This document shows positions 52,870 through 61,848 of a DNA stretch of 64,000 nt, in pieces. Positions within the stretch are counted from its first letter, which is position 1, and every line of letters begins with the position of its first letter. The stretch is from JAGVPT01 sp035505655 (lineage in GTDB: Bacteria; Bacteroidota; Ignavibacteria; UBA10030; UBA8401), in contig DATJQP010000105.1 in assembly GCA_035505655.1 (NCBI GenBank), forward strand, positions 1 to 64,000, in the 5' to 3' direction. The notes under the pieces were generated by a model. The model made no database searches. It was not told where the DNA came from and saw only the letters and a program-made list of their open reading frames with translations. The position numbers were made by a program, and so were the translations under genes.

Positions 52870-53907
52870 CTACCATTCTCTCGTTTCGCCGATCATGAAG
52901 ACGAGAAACTGATCTTTGTCCAGCTTCCGGCTTTCTACCTCTTCCCACAATTTCTTCGGCGGCTCGTCGAGCGGTTCCCCCCGTTGGAACGTTCCCCAGT
53001 GGATCGCGAGCATCTTTTTCGCCCTCACGTCCAGGAAAGCCTGAACGGCATCGGCGGGGTTCATATGGTACGGCTTCAATACATCCCGCGGCTCGTACGC
53101 CCCGATCGGCAAGAGTGCAAGGTCAAACGGCCCGAGACGTTTGCCGATCTCCCCGAACCCATGAAAGTATCCGCTGTCTCCCCCGAAGTAGAGTCGGCGT
53201 CCCTTCCCGAGCACAACCCATGAGCACCAGAGGGTCGAATTCCCGTCCGTCACCCACCGCCCCGAAAAATGCTGAGCCGGCGTGCAGATGATCTTCAGTC
53301 CCAAATACGTCACCCCTTCCCACCAATCCATCTCCTCGACATTCGAAATCCCCCTGTCCTCAAACCAATCCCGCAGGCGCAGCGGAACGAAGAACCGGGT
53401 CTTCGGATTCTTCGCCAGTTCCGTAATCGTCGACTCATCGAGGTGATCGTAGTGGTTGTGCGAGATGAGGACGATGTCGATCGGAGGGAGCTTATCCAGG
53501 GCGATCCCCGGCTCGCCGGAACGCGGATCTCCGGCCCAACTCACCGGTCCAACTCTGTCGCTCCAGACCGGGTCGGTGAGGATGTTGAGCCCTTCAAGCT
53601 GGATGAGGCAGGTCGACTGGCCGATCCACGTGATCGTATACGGTTTGTTTTGCCTGAGGAGCGACCCGTCGTTGTAGACATGCGGGACTTCCCCCCTGGC
53701 TTTCGACAGGAATCCCCCGAACCTGCTGAGCGACCAGAGAAATGTTTTCGTCGGGGCGGTATCGTGAAAATCGGGGTCGGTGTTCCTGAATCCCCCTTCG
53801 ATGTGATGGGGAGGGATCGACGTTCGGTCACCCTCCTGGGCCGTGAGTAACGCCGGGAGTAGAAGGAGAATAGAGACAGCGATGAAATGCCGGATCGGAG
53901 AATTCAT
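52870..53907 (-). CDS. exported MBL-fold metallo-hydrolase (NAPE-PLD-like)
   Basis: A 345-residue metallo-beta-lactamase-fold enzyme with a signal peptide (MNSPIRHFIAVSILLLLPAL). The metal motif HNHYDHLD is near residue 155, with TWIGQSTCLIQLEGLNILTD before it and GDSGYFHGFGEIGKRLGPFD, LPIGAYEPRDVLKPYHMNPA and AIHWGTFQRGEPLD after it. This is the N-acyl-phosphatidylethanolamine phospholipase D-like branch. The substrate, possibly a phospholipid or phosphodiester, is inferred. It is convergent with rluE, with a 26-base gap. Confidence 0.88.
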   Translation of the reverse strand: MNSPIRHFIAVSILLLLPALLTAQEGDRTSIPPHHIEGGFRNTDPDFHDTAPTKTFLWSLSRFGGFLSKARGEVPHVYNDGSLLRQNKPYTITWIGQSTCLIQLEGLNILTDPVWSDRVGPVSWAGDPRSGEPGIALDKLPPIDIVLISHNHYDHLDESTITELAKNPKTRFFVPLRLRDWFEDRGISNVEEMDWWEGVTYLGLKIICTPAQHFSGRWVTDGNSTLWCSWVVLGKGRRLYFGGDSGYFHGFGEIGKRLGPFDLALLPIGAYEPRDVLKPYHMNPADAVQAFLDVRAKKMLAIHWGTFQRGEPLDEPPKKLWEEVESRKLDKDQFLVFMIGETREW

Positions 53908-53969
53908 AAAGTGGTGAATGCGCCTTTCGGGCGCTCATGTCATTGAACGGCTCTCCACCATCAATGTTG

Positions 53970-54031
53970 CGAAGGGGGGGTAACCCCCTTCGAAATATAC
54001 TCGAATTCAGCCTCAGAAAATCAATTTTCTG
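53970..54031. repeat. two strong hairpins in the gap between the MBL and outer-membrane-like genes
   Basis: CGAAGGGGG and CCCCCTTCG (53970-53992) form a 9-bp stem with a 5-base loop, and CAGAAAAT / ATTTTCTG (54014-54031) form an 8-bp near-perfect palindrome. No poly-U tail follows. The 252-base gap 53908-54159 has no convincing gene; its short reading frames on both strands lack ribosome sites. Confidence 0.5.
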
Positions 54032-54159
54032 CTTCGGAGGATCTCGATACAGCACGGGATCGAATGGGATCGACAACCAGCCGGCGAGCACGCGGGACAG
54101 GATTCCCCCGGGGAGTTGCGCTCTGGCGAAGGTGGGACGGGGCCGAGCCGCTTTATCCG

Positions 54160-55278
54160 TTAGTTCGCCTTCGTAGCGTCGTACCTGCTCCCCAATGCGA
54201 GCCCAAGCGGCACATGCGCGAAGGTTACCCCGCAAAAAAACTTGTCCCACTTTCCTAACGCGAGGACAAAACCCGGTTGCATCCAGCCGAGGTCGACAAA
54301 CCCAGGGTAAACGTTGATCTCCGCATTGGGCAGCCTTGGTCCGGAGAGAAGAACCGAGGTCATCAGTGAGCTGTTCTTGTCGTAGAAAACCCCCACCGCT
54401 CCGTCAAGGCTGGGGGTAAGAAAACGGAGCCCCTTGTAACGGTTTTCGTTGATGCGGTTGGCCACCTGCCCGACACCGACCGAGAGGGTCCCTCCGTTGT
54501 CATAGGTATATCCGACCCCGGCGATCGCATGGATTCCCCAATAGACAAACCCTGTATAGCGGGGGGCGTACGGAATGCTGTGCCTGATGACAAATTGCTC
54601 GCCGGCGTTGAAGAGATATCCGGAGGTCGGATCGAGGATCGGTTGCATCGACCAATCGGCGAGTGACAGGTTGCTGCTGAAGAACTCCTTCACATCGTTG
54701 ATGCTGAAGAGGATAAACCCCGCGGTGTTGTAGATGAGCATGTCTGAGATACAGTCAACGCTCGATCCCCGGTATCCCCCGTTCTCCACCGTTTCGTTCA
54801 TAAACTGGTAGGCCGATGTCGTGACGAACGACCAGAGGTACGGGTAGCGGTATCCGTGGTAGTCGTACCACTCCGCTGTCTTCGCATAGAGCATTCCCTC
54901 CCCGACCGTGTGGTCGGAGAAGTTCGGCATGAACTGGGCCTCCTGCGAGTTGAACTTCAGGTTGAAGAGCTCCTCATCGCTGAAACGTCCCCACCCGTAG
55001 TTGCTGATATTGTAGAGCGGACTTGAGATGTTTTGCCAGACGTTCGTCATCCCGGTGTTATACGGCTGGATGAAAACATTCTTGCTGTGGGCACCGTTGC
55101 GGAGGATGTCAAAGCTTCCGTTGATCATCGCCGACAGGGGGCTGTAGATCGCGTCCGACCCGAAATCGTTCTTCGGGTTGTAGAAATAGTAATGCTGATC
55201 CTGCGCCGGAGCAACCGGCGGGAGGACGAGAAGCACGCAGAGGATTGCCGCGATTCCGAGGAGGTGGTTGTTCTTCAT
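54160..55278 (-). CDS. secreted, probable outer-membrane protein of unknown family
   Basis: A 372-residue protein with a signal peptide (MKNNHLLGIAAILCVLLVLP, cleaved near APAQ). The mature part is rich in Tyr, Trp, Gly and Asn, with alternating strands near the end (YTGFVYWGIHAIAGVGYTYD, GTLSVGVGQVANRINENRY, and FVLALGKWDKFFCGVTFAHV), as expected for a beta-barrel. No specific family is recognised. ATG 55278 overlaps the MOSC stop codon (ATGA); the reading frame runs upstream to 55746, but only as a shadow of the MOSC gene. Confidence 0.7.
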   Translation of the reverse strand: MKNNHLLGIAAILCVLLVLPPVAPAQDQHYYFYNPKNDFGSDAIYSPLSAMINGSFDILRNGAHSKNVFIQPYNTGMTNVWQNISSPLYNISNYGWGRFSDEELFNLKFNSQEAQFMPNFSDHTVGEGMLYAKTAEWYDYHGYRYPYLWSFVTTSAYQFMNETVENGGYRGSSVDCISDMLIYNTAGFILFSINDVKEFFSSNLSLADWSMQPILDPTSGYLFNAGEQFVIRHSIPYAPRYTGFVYWGIHAIAGVGYTYDNGGTLSVGVGQVANRINENRYKGLRFLTPSLDGAVGVFYDKNSSLMTSVLLSGPRLPNAEINVYPGFVDLGWMQPGFVLALGKWDKFFCGVTFAHVPLGLALGSRYDATKAN

Positions 55279-56060
55279 TCGAGTACTTCGACCGTATCCC
55301 CTGTGTGGATGACTGTTTCGTTGTCGGGAATAGTGTTCTGTCCAAAATATACTTCGCCGTCGCGTGCTCTGTATGTCGCGAGAGTTGTGAGGGGTTCCTT
55401 CCCCGCTACGCCTGTTTGTTGATCGACGGTTGTCGTCGCACAGCGCGAGCAGGGCTTCACGATTCGGAGGAGGAGCGTGCCGATGCGGATCCGTCTCCAT
55501 GAATCTTCTTCGAACGGGCTGCACCCCTCGACGACAATGTTGGGGCGGAAACGGTTCATCGGGACCGGATGCGCCAGACGCGAGTTCAGGTCGTCGAGGG
55601 AAGCCCGGGAGAGCAGGAGGATCGGATAGGCATCGGCAAGGCTTACGATATCGGCGGGGGAGGCGTACTTCGGGTTGACTCCGCGCAGAGATTCGTCCGG
55701 CATATGGACGAGTCGGCACCGTATGCCGAGGAACGAGCTGAGCCATTCATCCGCCTCTCCTCGCGCCGGACGGACCCGCACCTCGTCTTCCCACACACGG
55801 GCTGTGACAAAATCGCCGGCTTCCGGAACAAGGGGGAGGGCCGGCTTCCCCGGCAGATTGAGAGTGAGCGTCGTCCCCGCGACCGATGGAGTGACGAGAG
55901 CCAATTTCGGGACTGTTCGCTGGGAAAGGAAAAGGCCCGACTCGTCGACGACCATCCATCGTCTGTCCATCCGAAGACCGCGACGCTCGACGTGGGACGA
56001 TTCCAGCCGAATCCCCTTCATCGATTTCACCGGATAGATGTTGATCTCGGTTATCTGCAT
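55275..56060 (-). CDS. MOSC domain-containing protein
   Basis: A 261-residue protein with an N-terminal MOSC beta-barrel (ITEINIYPVKSMKGIRLESS, then GLRMDRRWMVVDESGLFLSQ) and a C-terminal MOSC domain (RFRPNIVVEGCSPFEEDSWR, VKPCSRCATTTVDQQTG with the conserved Cys). Related mARC and YcbX proteins bind molybdenum cofactor and reduce N-hydroxylated bases or transfer sulfur. A conventional partner reductase is not in the window. It overlaps the next gene (ATGA). Confidence 0.9.
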   Translation of the reverse strand: MQITEINIYPVKSMKGIRLESSHVERRGLRMDRRWMVVDESGLFLSQRTVPKLALVTPSVAGTTLTLNLPGKPALPLVPEAGDFVTARVWEDEVRVRPARGEADEWLSSFLGIRCRLVHMPDESLRGVNPKYASPADIVSLADAYPILLLSRASLDDLNSRLAHPVPMNRFRPNIVVEGCSPFEEDSWRRIRIGTLLLRIVKPCSRCATTTVDQQTGVAGKEPLTTLATYRARDGEVYFGQNTIPDNETVIHTGDTVEVLE

Positions 56061-56126
56061 GGGGCGGAGTTCCGTCCTTTCATCGGGACTCTGGTGCGTC
56101 GACGTGAAGGAAGATCATGGGGAGTG

Positions 56127-56537
56127 CTACGACAAGAATCGCATTTTCTGTGATTCGCTCGGGATCACGCACGCGTCGTACTTCCCGAAAAGCGCGTAAC
56201 GGTTGCGTGCGGTGAGGTCGTACACGACATCCGAGATGGCGGCGGGTATGTAGCGAAGCATCGCGAGGGTACGCCAAAGACCCGGCAGAAACCTGAAAAT
56301 TTCCAGCACTGCCGCGGACTTAATAAAACTATTCTTTCCCTCAATAACAACAATGAAGGAGAGCCCTTCTTGGGAGAGTCCGGCCCCGCGAAGCAATTCT
56401 TTCGCAACTCCCGATTGGAGAGGAGCGAAGCGGACGACTCCTTCGCGGTCGTGCCGGATGACAAACTGGACGAATCTGTCGCAGAGACCGCAGACTCCGT
56501 CGTAGAGAACGATCGGTTTGCCCGGTTCGTTGATCAC
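56127..56537 (-). CDS. DCC family thiol-disulfide oxidoreductase
   Basis: A 136-residue thioredoxin-fold protein with the family motif PIVLYDGVCGLCDRFVQFVI near residue 10, a CxxC redox pair. I start it at GTG 56537, preceded by a TGAGG ribosome site and overlapping the upstream stop (GTGA); the longer frame is the shadow of that gene. The coupling to an HTTM membrane protein is a recurrent gene pair, suggesting a joint redox or carboxylation-like role. Confidence 0.88.
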   Translation of the reverse strand: MINEPGKPIVLYDGVCGLCDRFVQFVIRHDREGVVRFAPLQSGVAKELLRGAGLSQEGLSFIVVIEGKNSFIKSAAVLEIFRFLPGLWRTLAMLRYIPAAISDVVYDLTARNRYALFGKYDACVIPSESQKMRFLS

Positions 56538-58162
56538 GGAAGCCTCAGGAGAAGTTCTCGTCTCACCGGATTCCTCTTTGATTCTCCGGGGACCACCGTG
56601 CAGACATCGCGGTAGAGTCGAACGGATGCGGCTTTTCGGATCGTCGTGTCGGCATCCGAGAAGAGAGCCAACAGAGACTTCGCCCGGTTCGTCGCCTTCA
56701 AAGAGTCGCGCTCCCACAACACCTGGGTACAAAGACCGATGAGCCGGGATGGATGGAACGCATTCTGCAATGCGCGATCACGGTACGGGTCGACTTCCGT
56801 TGTCGAGCTGTCAGGATTTGTCACAGAGATCGCAAGCGTCTGAAGGTATTTTTCTTCCACCGCCGCAAACGTCGGGTAGACGGCGAACGGCCATGAATCG
56901 ATGAGTAAGAAGCCACAGAGAACGTTCACGGCGACAAGGATTATTCCAACGATGAATGCCGGAGTTCTCGCGGGAAAGATCTCCGGGCGGGATGCTTCCT
57001 TTTCGCCGCTGATCGTCCGTCCGGCGAACTTTCCGAACAACGGCTCAAGGTCTACAAAAACAATGTAGCATACCGCCAGGTTCCAAAAATTGATGTGCGC
57101 AAAGAAGTAGACCGAAAGATGAAAGACGATTCCTCCGATCGCCGCAAAACTCCGCACCCTCGGGAAAAAGAGAGCAAACAAAAAGCCAAGCTCGAAGATC
57201 AGCACCGCCACGCCGGAGAGGGAACAAAGAACGGGGTATTGGTCGATCCGGAGGGCGGGGATCCAATCAAGCCGGAACCATTGCGCGTAAAGAATATCCC
57301 TCATCGTTTCACCGGTCCCCCAGCCGACGCCGCCTATGACAAATTTCCAGAACCCCGCGAAGAAATAAATGACGCCCATGAGGAGCATAACGAACCTCAG
57401 CGGCAGGAGGTATTGCGTCGATCGTTCCGGCGATGTCATTCCGGGCGACCGTTGTTTCGCGATGAGGGAATCGATCGAAAGAACCCGGCCCGATGGACTG
57501 GCGGCCACCACCGCCGCGAACCAGAGGAGGTGGTGGTAATGGTCGATCTTTCCGAAGAATTGCGGGATGCCGAGAACGTAGATCCCGAGGATCGCCGCGA
57601 TTCCTGCGGAGAGGCGAGTCCGGTATCCCAGGAGTGCTCCGACACAAGCAAGTGCAAAGATTCCAGCCGCGATATCGGACCAGGCCGGAGAGATCGGCAG
57701 GAATCTGAGTATCCATCCCAACCCCGGCGGGGCAACGACAAGCTCGCGCGGAAACCCACTGTACTTTATGATGAGCGGGAGATCGGCGTAGATGAGCAAA
57801 GTCGAGAAAAGAACGATGCGAAAGGCGGCAAGGTTAAGGGGAGAGGTGGTCTCCGAAAAGAACCTCCTGATCTTGGACCTTCCGTACCGCACCGAAACAA
57901 GCGCCACAATCGACAACAGGAGCATCATTCCGCAGAGCCGCGGGATAACGGGCATGCCGTTGAGCAGAAAATAGTCGAGCGTCCTATCGGCTGGATCAAT
58001 GCTCCTGTGAATCGCGACGTACGTGTTGACAAACGATATCGATCTTCCGTTGTACGCCGCTTCGATGACCGCATCCCCGTACTTCTCCCACGCGATCCAC
58101 CCTGCGATGGAGAAGACGATGACGAGGATCGAAAGCGTTACAAAGATTCTGCGAAACACCAT
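56534..58162 (-). CDS. HTTM (vitamin K carboxylase-like) integral membrane protein
   Basis: A 542-residue multi-pass protein. After an N-terminal helix (IFVTLSILVIVFSIAGWIAW) and a second at residues about 75-95, the HTTM domain begins near NLAAFRIVLFSTLLIYADLP and continues with FGKIDHYHHLLWFAAVVAAS, MLLMGVIYFFAGFWKFVIGG and later helices. HTTM proteins resemble gamma-glutamyl carboxylase; several bacterial ones are uncharacterised. The C-terminal part after about residue 430 is soluble. ATG 58162 begins the first helix; the ORF to 58288 has no support. It is translationally coupled to the DCC gene. Confidence 0.8.
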   Translation of the reverse strand: MVFRRIFVTLSILVIVFSIAGWIAWEKYGDAVIEAAYNGRSISFVNTYVAIHRSIDPADRTLDYFLLNGMPVIPRLCGMMLLLSIVALVSVRYGRSKIRRFFSETTSPLNLAAFRIVLFSTLLIYADLPLIIKYSGFPRELVVAPPGLGWILRFLPISPAWSDIAAGIFALACVGALLGYRTRLSAGIAAILGIYVLGIPQFFGKIDHYHHLLWFAAVVAASPSGRVLSIDSLIAKQRSPGMTSPERSTQYLLPLRFVMLLMGVIYFFAGFWKFVIGGVGWGTGETMRDILYAQWFRLDWIPALRIDQYPVLCSLSGVAVLIFELGFLFALFFPRVRSFAAIGGIVFHLSVYFFAHINFWNLAVCYIVFVDLEPLFGKFAGRTISGEKEASRPEIFPARTPAFIVGIILVAVNVLCGFLLIDSWPFAVYPTFAAVEEKYLQTLAISVTNPDSSTTEVDPYRDRALQNAFHPSRLIGLCTQVLWERDSLKATNRAKSLLALFSDADTTIRKAASVRLYRDVCTVVPGESKRNPVRRELLLRLP

Positions 58163-58243
58163 GGAGAGAAGAGAAGTGTGGCCACGTTGCACCGGCCGGC
58201 AATGCCGGTCATTCAATATAGTGAGAAGGGGAGAACATTGCAC

Positions 58244-58272
58244 AGACAAAAAACCCCGCCGAAGCGGGGCTT
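58244..58272 (-). terminator. intrinsic terminator after the Nfn operon
   Basis: On the minus strand AAGCCCCGC and GCGGGGTTT pair as a 9-bp stem (one G-U) around a TTCG tetraloop and run into TTTTTTGTC. It lies 20 bases beyond the stop codon at 58292 and separates this operon from the HTTM-DCC genes. Confidence 0.9.
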
Positions 58273-58291
58273 GTGCAAACTGCTGCAACGA

Positions 58292-59770
58292 TCATTTGGA
58301 CATGACATACTCGTGCATCGCCGTTGCCGCCTTCTTCCCCGCTCCCATCGCCTTGATAACCGTCGCGGCGCCGATGACGATATCGCCCCCCGCCCAGACT
58401 CCTTCGCGCGAAGTCTTCCCGGTTTCGTCCGCAATGATGTTGCCGTACTTGTTCGCGGACAATCCCGGTGTTGTCTTGTTGATGAGCGGGTTGGATCCGT
58501 TTCCCGTGGCAACAATCGCCGCTTCGACCTGGAGCACAAACTCGCTTCCTGCTATGGGGACCGGCTTCCTGCGACCGGAGGCGTCAGGTTCGCCAAGTTC
58601 CATCTTCTGGCACTCCATCGCGGAGAGCCATCCATCTGTTCCGATGAACCGTGTAGGATTCGTGAGAAGGAGAAATTCGATCCCTTCCTGCTCGCCGTGG
58701 TGGATTTCTTCCTTGCGTGCCGGCATCTCGACGTGCGAGCGCCGGTAGACGATGTAGACTTTCTCGGTCCAAGGAAGCCGCCGCGCGGTCCGTGCGGCAT
58801 CCATCGCCGTGTTCCCTCCGCCGATGACCGCGACATGTTTCGCCATCGGAACGGGAGTGTCGGCATGGTTTGGAAACTCGAATCCCTTCATAAGGTTGAC
58901 CCGCGTGAGAAACTCATTCGCGGAATAGACCCCGTTGAGGTTCTCGCCCGGTATCCCCATGAAGTAGGGGAGCCCGGCGCCTGTGCCGATGAAGACGGCG
59001 TCGAATCCATCCTCGGTCATCATTTCGTCGATCGTGCGGGTCATTCCTACGACATAGTCGCATTCGATCCGGACGCCGAGCCTCTTCAAGTACTCGACCT
59101 CCGCATCGACGATCTGCTTGGGAAGCCGGAACTCCGGGATGCCGTAGACGAGGACTCCTCCCGGTTTATGAAGGGCTTCAAAGATCGTCACCGAGTGACC
59201 AAGTTTGGCGAGGTCGCCGGCGCAGGTGAGCCCGGCGGGGCCGGCTCCGATGACGGCGATGTTCTTTCCTGTCGAAGGAGGGAGTTGCGGGACAACGACG
59301 TTCCCGGTCGAACGCTCCCAGTCGGCGACAAAGCGTTCGAGCCTGCCGATCGCGACCGGCTCTACCTTGCCGCCGATCGTGCAGACCGCCTCGCATTGTT
59401 CTTCCTGCGGGCAGACCCTGCCGCAGACCGCCGGAAGAGCGTTGGTCTCTTTCAGCTTCTGCGCCGCAAGTCCGAAATTCCCGAGGGCGACATGGAAGAT
59501 AAATTCGGGGATCTTGACGTTGACGGGGCATCCTTCCATGCACTTCGGATTCTTGCACTGAATGCACCGCTCCGCCTCCTCCACCGCCATCTCCGGCGTA
59601 AATCCGAGGGGAACCTCGAGGAAATTCTTCGCCCGTTCGAGCGGGTCCTGCTCCGGCATCGGATGGCGCGGAATCTTCATCCTCTCCTTGTTGGACAGCT
59701 TCCTCCGCCCCTCGACCGGCGGAACCGGTTGAGGCGTTGCCACATCCTGTGCTTGATTCTCAGTCGCCAT
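58292..59770 (-). CDS. NADPH-dependent glutamate synthase-like/NfnB (SudA) flavoprotein
   Basis: A 492-residue enzyme. The N-terminal domain holds two [4Fe-4S] clusters (AERCIQCKNPKCMEGCPVNV and CGRVCPQEEQCEAVC). Two Rossmann motifs follow, GKNIAVIGAGPAGLTCAGDL for FAD and KHVAVIGGGNTAMDAARTAR for NAD(P). This architecture is shared by GltD, homotetrameric GltA and NfnB. Because the co-transcribed neighbour is an NfnA/SudB-type subunit 36 bases upstream, I favour NfnB. A role as the missing GltD partner of the large subunit at 39101 cannot be excluded. Confidence 0.88.
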   Translation of the reverse strand: MATENQAQDVATPQPVPPVEGRRKLSNKERMKIPRHPMPEQDPLERAKNFLEVPLGFTPEMAVEEAERCIQCKNPKCMEGCPVNVKIPEFIFHVALGNFGLAAQKLKETNALPAVCGRVCPQEEQCEAVCTIGGKVEPVAIGRLERFVADWERSTGNVVVPQLPPSTGKNIAVIGAGPAGLTCAGDLAKLGHSVTIFEALHKPGGVLVYGIPEFRLPKQIVDAEVEYLKRLGVRIECDYVVGMTRTIDEMMTEDGFDAVFIGTGAGLPYFMGIPGENLNGVYSANEFLTRVNLMKGFEFPNHADTPVPMAKHVAVIGGGNTAMDAARTARRLPWTEKVYIVYRRSHVEMPARKEEIHHGEQEGIEFLLLTNPTRFIGTDGWLSAMECQKMELGEPDASGRRKPVPIAGSEFVLQVEAAIVATGNGSNPLINKTTPGLSANKYGNIIADETGKTSREGVWAGGDIVIGAATVIKAMGAGKKAATAMHEYVMSK

Positions 59771-59806
59771 ACGCTGATAGGGTGTCGTAAATGATCTGGC
59801 CGGTCG

Positions 59807-60721
59807 TTACCACGCAGCCGTCTCCCGCTGTTCCTGAGCCTGGCAGATTTTGTCGAAGATCTCCATCGAGATTTTCTCCTGCGGCGAATACATCTTCTGT
59901 CTCGCCGTGAGGAGTGGAAAGTCGACCATATGAGCGTCGAACTCCGGACCGTCGACGCAGGCAAATTTCATCTTGTCGCCGACGACGACGCGGCATGCGC
60001 CGCACATCCCGGTCCCATCCATCATGATCGGGTTGAGGCTCACGAGGGTCCGGATGCCGTGCGGCTTCGTCAGGTCGCTCACGGCTTTCATCATGACCAC
60101 GGGGCCGATCGCAAGGACGACATCCATCGGTTCGTTTTTTTGAAGCATCGACGTCAGGATTGTCGTCACGAAACCTTTGGTGCCGTAGCTCCCGTCGTCC
60201 GTCGCGATGCGCACTTCGTCGGAGATCGCGCGCATCTGCTCTTCCATAATGAGCAGACTCTTCGACCGCGCTCCGATGACGGAGATCGTCCTGTTGCCGA
60301 TCTCCTTGTGAGCCCGAACGATCGGATGGATCGCCGCGATCCCGAAGCCTCCTCCAACCGCGACGAGCGTTTTTCCTTTCTCGACGTGGCTCGGGATTCC
60401 GAACGGTCCGACGACGTCGAGCAAAGAATCCCCCACCTTCATCATACTCATCATCGTCGTAGTCTTTCCGACAGCCTGAACATAGAGGGTGATCGTCCCG
60501 TGCGCGGTGTCCCAATCGGCGAGCGTGATCGGAATTCTCTCCCCCTCTTCGTAAAGACGAAGGATCACAAACTGACCGGCCTTCGCCTTCTTCACGATGG
60601 CCGGAGCTTTGATAACGTAGCGGTAGACTTTTGCCGCCAGGTCGTCCTTTTCAAGTATTGGGAACACCAGTACTCCCTCGATGTTTAAATCCTCCCCCGC
60701 ATATTCCAACTTATGTGCCAC
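59807..60721 (-). CDS. NfnA/SudB-type ferredoxin-NADP+ reductase subunit
   Basis: A 304-residue FAD/NAD-binding protein of the dihydroorotate-dehydrogenase electron-transfer type. An N-terminal flavin barrel (LADWDTAHGTITLYVQAVGK) precedes the nucleotide fold (KTLVAVGGGFGIAAIHPIVR), and a [2Fe-2S] motif lies near residues 240-255 (GTGMCGACRVVVGDKMKFAC). With the adjacent GltD-like subunit it forms the Nfn/Sud pair, which exchanges electrons between NADPH, NADH and ferredoxin, often by bifurcation. It is first in its operon. Confidence 0.9.
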   Translation of the reverse strand: MAHKLEYAGEDLNIEGVLVFPILEKDDLAAKVYRYVIKAPAIVKKAKAGQFVILRLYEEGERIPITLADWDTAHGTITLYVQAVGKTTTMMSMMKVGDSLLDVVGPFGIPSHVEKGKTLVAVGGGFGIAAIHPIVRAHKEIGNRTISVIGARSKSLLIMEEQMRAISDEVRIATDDGSYGTKGFVTTILTSMLQKNEPMDVVLAIGPVVMMKAVSDLTKPHGIRTLVSLNPIMMDGTGMCGACRVVVGDKMKFACVDGPEFDAHMVDFPLLTARQKMYSPQEKISMEIFDKICQAQEQRETAAW

Positions 60722-60898
60722 ATCTGAAGTTGAAAATCATTCGTCAATCGTTCGGTAGAGCTTCAGAAATGGGAAAGGAGGGAAGGGTGTTTCCAGAAAT
60801 GGGAATGGGCTGGAGATCGTGTGGGGAAGCGATCGAGTCGGAATCACCTCTTTAGTCTCTCGCGGGCGATGCACGCATTCCCGACCTTCGCCCGGTCA

Positions 60899-61786
60899 TC
60901 AGAAGGGATATTTGTCTTCGTACCATTCTTTCGTCATATCCATCCAGAGGAACAACCCCCGCCACGAGCCGAACTCGGCATAGTGTTTTTCTATTGTCAA
61001 GTCTTTCACCTTTCTTCCTCCGGAGTGGATCTCGTAAAACTTTCCGCGCGACCACGAGTCGAGGCCGAGGTAGTCGTACCGCCCGAGGAGTTTGAGGATG
61101 TTCCCCGCTGCGTACTCTCCGACTCCTTTCACGGAGCGGACCTCCTCGAAGAGTTCGCCGGTCGGTGCATCTGAGATCCTCCATCGCTCGGGATCGATTC
61201 TTCCTTCTGAAACATTGCGCGCGAATTCGAGAAGGAACGGGGCGCGGTAGCCGCATCGGATCTCCCTTCGGAGATATGATTCCCTGCACGATGCGATCGC
61301 TTCGGGGACGGGGAAAGACCTGACATTCTCTTCAACCTCTTCGCCGAGCTTCGAGACGAAGGCGTTCACCATCACCTCGGTAAGAGCCCAACTGCAGTTC
61401 GTTGTGCAGATCATCTTAACAACATCCTCGAAGACCGTTGCGCACCGAAGGAGTCTGCCGGCTTTCCGCTTCACGACCCACCGATAGCGCGGGTACTTCT
61501 TCGCGAGAGCATAGAACCCTTCGAACGACTCGTCCATCCGGAGCATCGCCGCGATGGCTGGAATGACATCCCCTGGGTGGATCTTCTTTCCATTCGTGGA
61601 GCCGATGAGGATGCCATCCTTTTCACGAACGGTGACAGATCCGAAGCGCTTCCTTCCTGCCGGCACCACGAAGCGGAGTGTCTCGTTCTCCTTGTCGACA
61701 AGGAAGGGAGCGAGGGCGCACCACCCGTGACTATAGACGGTTGCCCAGAAGTTGAAGTGACGGGGAGTGGGAATGGAGAATGTCAT
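60899..61786 (-). CDS. HhH-GPD DNA glycosylase (AlkA/OGG-like)
   Basis: A 295-residue base-excision-repair glycosylase. After an N-terminal AlkA-like domain (RHFNFWATVYSHGWCALAPF) comes the helix-hairpin-helix EVRSVKGVGEYAAGNILKLL and the catalytic Asp in YDYLGLDSWSRGKF. The HhH lysine typical of bifunctional OGG1/Nth enzymes is not in this motif, suggesting a monofunctional glycosylase. The substrate, whether alkylated or oxidised purine, is uncertain. Confidence 0.85.
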   Translation of the reverse strand: MTFSIPTPRHFNFWATVYSHGWCALAPFLVDKENETLRFVVPAGRKRFGSVTVREKDGILIGSTNGKKIHPGDVIPAIAAMLRMDESFEGFYALAKKYPRYRWVVKRKAGRLLRCATVFEDVVKMICTTNCSWALTEVMVNAFVSKLGEEVEENVRSFPVPEAIASCRESYLRREIRCGYRAPFLLEFARNVSEGRIDPERWRISDAPTGELFEEVRSVKGVGEYAAGNILKLLGRYDYLGLDSWSRGKFYEIHSGGRKVKDLTIEKHYAEFGSWRGLFLWMDMTKEWYEDKYPF

Positions 61787-61848
61787 CAGGGGCCGTTTTG
61801 TTTTTATCCATTAATTTTGCATCTTTTCAGCGAACTGAAAGGGCTGAT

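Noticed and set aside
53828..54250. 140-residue minus-strand ORF in the gap near 54 kb
   Set aside because: It overlaps the end of the outer-membrane-like gene and has no start signal or family resemblance.
57095..59794. 899-residue plus-strand ORF spanning the HTTM and Nfn genes
   Set aside because: It crosses two real genes and a terminator on the other strand and has no recognisable motif, so it is a shadow frame.
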